A stretch of DNA of 64,000 nucleotides from Petrosia ficiformis. Lineage: Eukaryota > Porifera > Demospongiae > Haplosclerida > Petrosiidae. Positions 59,620 to 64,000 of the stretch are shown one piece after another. The translations under genes and the position numbers were made by a program. Where the stretch lies: the NCBI GenBank assembly GCA_947044365.1, contig OX345636.1, forward strand, positions 60,701,537 to 60,765,536, written 5' to 3'. Every line of letters begins with the position of its first letter. Within the stretch, counting starts at the first letter, position 1. The notes beneath the pieces are model-generated. The model did no database searches. It was not told the DNA's origin and saw nothing but the letters and a program-made list of their open reading frames with translations.

Positions 59620-62600
59620 AACTATTGTCACTAGAAGGTCTTCTCTAATAGTGTTGGGATGTTTAACATGTACATGTACATGTATACATGCAGACAGTAT
59701 GTGTCGATAAATTTTACCATACAGTAATAGTAATTACCTTAGTTTTACTGTCAGCATTGTACAGTAATTACTGTCTCACTGCTGTGGTGTTGAATTGACA
59801 ATTATAACAATTACTGGTAAAACTGCTGTTGAGCACGATAATGAAACTACTGAGTAATTACTGTGCTGTATGTGTAAGTAGAGTATTAATAATATTGTTT
59901 AAGACTGATTATAATGGTCATATTATCCTTTGGTTTGTTATCTGAACTATGAATAGGGAAATACCAGTAGGTGGTGGTAAATCCCTCTTTTTATCTAATC
60001 CTGGTGAGTACATCACTTTCTTTCTTTAGGAACATAAGTGTTGTCCTCATAACAAGGAGAACCAACCAAAAAAGGAAATCAAAGTTACTCTAAAAGATTA
60101 ATTAATTTCCAGAAATAGTATTGAACAACAAAATCAAGATCTTGAGAATAGTACAAGTAAGAAAATAAGACAAATTAACTAACCAGTGTTATCACCTGAA
60201 TTAAGAGAATAATGATTAGTTAATTACATAACCACACTCATCTGGGATACATGTACAGTGCATGTAACTAGTACTGGACAATATTGGGTTTAGAAAATAT
60301 TTCTCCTCCATTTTAAATGAATTTTGATTGTGATAGTATTAAACTTTCCTTTGAAACTTTAAGTTTGACACACCCAATCTAATTGAAACTATGAAATCCA
60401 CTTTAATAACTCATGTTTGTATTACATGTATACACATGACATGTATACATTGTACATGTACTGTGTGTGGCTATTTATGAGGAATATGATTATGATGAAG
60501 TCATACTGGGTTATATTTTAGAATTGAACTGCCACATACATGTAAATTGTATCTATTTATGTATTACTCTATCTATTTTATTATGACTATTCTACAGCTG
60601 GGATGATGGTTTGAAAAGAACAATCAAACCATCATAAACAATGCTTTTAAAACTGGATTATTAGTATTATAACTAGTACTGATCTATAACATCACTAGAC
60701 TAAGAAATGAGACAGAATCAAACATCAACACTAGGCATTGCTGGTATCATTTTGAACATAATCTGATCCACTAAGCATAGGAGAATATACTGGCATAATA
60801 ATTGTTGTCTTAATTAATATTGCAACACAATTGTAGTAGTATAGTCTCAGTATAGCAAGGCCTTCTTAGAAATCTGTAAGAAATTATCCAGATACCCAAA
60901 CATTATTGTGAATGAATATCTGAATAGCAAAAAACAGAATCCTTATAATATATATGTAATACATGTATGTATATTATCTACATGTAAATATAGTAACTGC
61001 ATGATACTATGTTACTATACATGTACATGTATATAGTATCAATCCATACTAGTGACTATACATGTACATGTACATGTACTTTTATCTTTTTAATCATATA
61101 TATGTATCATTATAAGAAGCCATTATCAATAATCAAACAGTTGTTATAACTTAATTACCAATTTCATTTGAAGGTCTTCTATTAGTATTGAGGATGTTAC
61201 CTGCATGTACATATATACACACATGTACAATGTACATTTATCAAGGCTGCATTAGTAGTATAGTACCTGACATTATTGAGTTTACTGTACTTCCATTGAT
61301 TATAGTGTACTGTCAGTAGAGGATTATAGATACTGCATGATTGATTATGATGATCACATTAATCTTAGGTTACTGGAGATGATCCTCTTTGTATAATTCT
61401 GGTTAGATTACCTTTTTCTATATTAATTTTAGGAACATAGGAGATGCCCTCGTAACAAGAAGAAACAACTTAAAAAAGTTGCTCAGAAGAAACATTTTCT
61501 GAGTACAGATGTGAAGGCTTGAGACAGTGTGACTAATGTTTCAACAACAAAAACAATATCAAAGTCTTGATAATATTACAGGTAAGAAAATAATTATCGG
61601 GTACTGTTTATTATTAGTGAAGTTTTGGTCATAATTATTATTAGTAATTACAGGGGCTTATGAGTAGCAAACCACAAAAGAGTCTCAAACTGTTGTTTAA
61701 TTACATGTGATAATTAATATTATATTGTACAGATGTGTAGTGTTTTACCTATTCATCAGTGACCTACCAGTTTGTACAGCACTACACACATACAATTGCT
61801 TATATGGAAATTTTGTGAATAATTTAGGTGTTCTGAGTTGAATGCTCATTCATGGCTTTGCCATCCATAAGATTCTATATATATATGTGTATATACAGTA
61901 CATGTGTGTGTGTATACATGTATAGAGTAATTGTCCCTAACTTTGTTATATACATACTAAGACTGGGATGAATAGTGAATATTAAATTTGAAGCTTCATA
62001 AGCCTCGAAGTTTCACAAAGGCTTTAATAACTTTTTCATAAATGTTGCTCATACCTTTGATTGGCTGTAGAAAGGCTCTAAAACTAGATATTACTTTATA
62101 ACAAGTACTAGTCTTGTTCCTGTCACTGTTTCTACTTCAATTTAGTCGCTATATTGAGATATGAGACAGAAGCAGCCAGCAACACAGCCTCAACTTTACT
62201 GGAAAACGCACACATTATCAACCACAAGTTTATAGTGTACAAGTGTGTATGCACATTGAACAAATATTAAAGTAGGCATGGCAATGAAGCTTTGAGTTGA
62301 GAATTTAGATTCAAATGAGCAGGCACCCAACGAACAAAGGTTCGAACAAACATTGGAAGCTACAACATACATGTACACAACACATTTATAATTTTGAATT
62401 GCTTGATAGAGTACCTGACATTATGATACTATCACTGTGCTTCCATATTGACTACAGTGTACATAGTGACTGAAGTACACTGTACTTATTGTACTACACA
62501 ATATTATACCTTAGTAATTAGTACTATAGTGTTGGTTTAGTTAACTGTAACTAAAACCCTTATCTGTAATTAAATTATAGGTATACTATTAAAATCCCAT

Positions 62601-63200
62601 GATGGACACATTCAGTTAGTTAACACAATTTTATTAGTCTGGTCCCTAGACCACAATGGTCCATGCCCTACAACCAAATGACAATCCTAAACAGTTGCTT
62701 CAAATTCTGGGTCCAAATAGGACACGCACAATGTTAGTCATCTATTTTCATCAATGTCATTTTGGAGTAGAAAGAACATTTGTAATACTGTATTATCCCC
62801 ATTAGTACAGTACAATACAGTATCACCAAATAATACTTGAAATGACTAATTGTCCAGTTTGGTTGTAGTTGTCAACAAAACGATAAAGGAATCTGTCAAA
62901 ATTGTGAATTGAAGTATAGTATTAGTATTTGAAATAGATCTATACAAATATTTGTATTTGTAATTGATATTTTATACTATTGACTAATCCTGGCTAATCA
63001 TTCCACTTACTTCTAGTTATCTACATATCTATGAATTAAATGTATAAACTTTTTAACAGGTTGAATCTATAGAGGTATATTATGTGCACCTCCTCCACCA
63101 GTTATGAATCCATCAGCTCCACCCACTCATCATTTGGATCATCATAATTGTAGGACAAGATGTACCCATCTTGTTCCCACACCTCCTCCGGTATGAATAT
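59620..63200. repeat. Segmental duplication copy 2 (pairs with 25560-27830), with internal repeats
   Basis: Contains two copies (59620-60200 and 61100-61620) of the 7.1-7.5 kb repeat, a copy of the 85-420 repeat at 61960-62300, and sequence in the same order as 25560-27830 ending in the proline-rich segment at 63062-63192. Confidence 0.8.
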
Positions 63201-63219
63201 GTGGCATGTATAGATGTAT

Positions 63220-63640
63220 GTATGTACTGTTTGATTATGTGTGGGTGATGAATTAACTTACACCTACACTTAATTAAAAAGCTTTGGAATGAGGCTGTAT
63301 TGTTAAACCATGTGGACTCAAGATGAATCAATCTCTGTGCAGGTTAATTAAGTTCATGAAGAATAGATCATTGGTATTGATGATTATCAACAGGTTAATC
63401 CAATATATCTGATATCGTAGTGTTACTACATGTACATAGCTGTCTATTCATTCATTTCTTTATATATTTTTATCATCTGTCTTTCTCAGTATGGCATCAT
63501 GTTAGTAGAGAGTATCATACTAAACAACTAAAGAAGTGTGCAGATATTTAACAAGCTTCCTGATTCATTAGTATTTGAACCTTGATTGTTGCTACAGTAA
63601 CACAACATGCTAACCAATCCAACAGAGATCATTGGAATTT
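63220..63640. repeat. Orphan copy of the kelch-gene 3' flank module
   Basis: TGTGTGGGTGATGAATTAAC, CACCTACACTTAATTA and GGAATGAGGCTGTATTGT match the sequence after genes A and C, yet no tail exon lies in front. It marks an earlier gene copy that was deleted or rearranged. Confidence 0.75.
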
Positions 63641-64000
63641 ATACTCTCAGGAACTAACACAAATATTGTAAGTTATGTATGGCATTGTCAAGCCAACAAT
63701 TGATCTATCCATGAAGTCATTCGTCTATTGATTATCTATCCATTCATCTGTCAGCATGTATTCTTATGTTAATCCATTATCCATTTATTCATCTACATTC
63801 TATTCATAATTTCATACACATGATATACATGTGTATGTATTAATGGATGATATTGGGAAGGGTGTCTCCATTCACTGGACTGGACCACTGGACTGGACTA
63901 CTGGACTGGATTACTGGACTGCAAATTAATTAAATGCGAGGGTGTTGTTCTAGACACGCCTACTAATTAAATTGTGTGGGAGGGGTTTTTAGATCATATC
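63641..64000. other. No gene seen; short CTGGACTGGA tandem repeat at 63878-63920
   Basis: About four units of ACTGGACTGGA occur near the window edge; nothing else recognised. Confidence 0.6.

Overview
This is eukaryotic, AT-rich, intron-dense animal DNA. Exons are short, introns are mostly 45-80 bases, and nearly every splice junction in the main genes is phase 1 with GT-AG ends. Short-intron genes, the palindrome-rich TACATGTA background and the protein families suggest a demosponge such as Amphimedon. That assignment is inference from style; no species marker is present.

The core of the window is three copies of one large gene, all on the + strand and called A, B and C here. The layout is a six-bladed kelch propeller, a coiled coil of variable length, a ZU5 domain, a second beta-rich module that may be UPA-like, and a C-terminal all-helical domain that looks like the death/CARD fold. 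Gene A (14396-24067) assembles from 16 exons into a clean 1075-residue reading frame. Gene C (51884-58180) has the same layout, but a TAG replaces a tryptophan codon in its last kelch exon and its first exon was not found. Gene B is broken. Its kelch part stops at residue 221 (32915-33853), next to a fold-back element. Its coiled-coil/ZU5/tail exons (37758-43852) remain, with one frameshift and a different C-terminal helical domain. A decayed A/C-type tail exon lies just downstream at 44024-44133.

Around these genes: 1-14 kb holds degenerate minus-strand fragments (NADP isocitrate dehydrogenase at 2449-4119 and an unknown gene at 5210-5882), a Tc1-like transposase relic at 4909-5126, a TA-flanked MITE at 894-1197 and several minisatellites. 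The largest intron of gene A (17341-21282) is about 3.3 kb of degenerate ATGT tetranucleotide repeat carrying MITEs, and gene B has a shorter version. The 3' flanks of genes A and C are related segmental duplications (24.1-27.8 kb and 58.2-63.2 kb) with proline-rich exon-like segments. The 44-51.8 kb interval has no recognisable host gene, but it holds a deleted Tigger/pogo element at 48793-49295, an element with CAAA repeats at about 50280-50595 and a strong hairpin at 51325-51389.

Taken together, the window is a small, actively rearranging cluster of kelch-ZU5-death-fold-like genes. By analogy with UNC5, PIDD and ankyrin (ZU5-UPA-death) they may be signalling scaffolds or innate-immune-type receptors; that role is inference.
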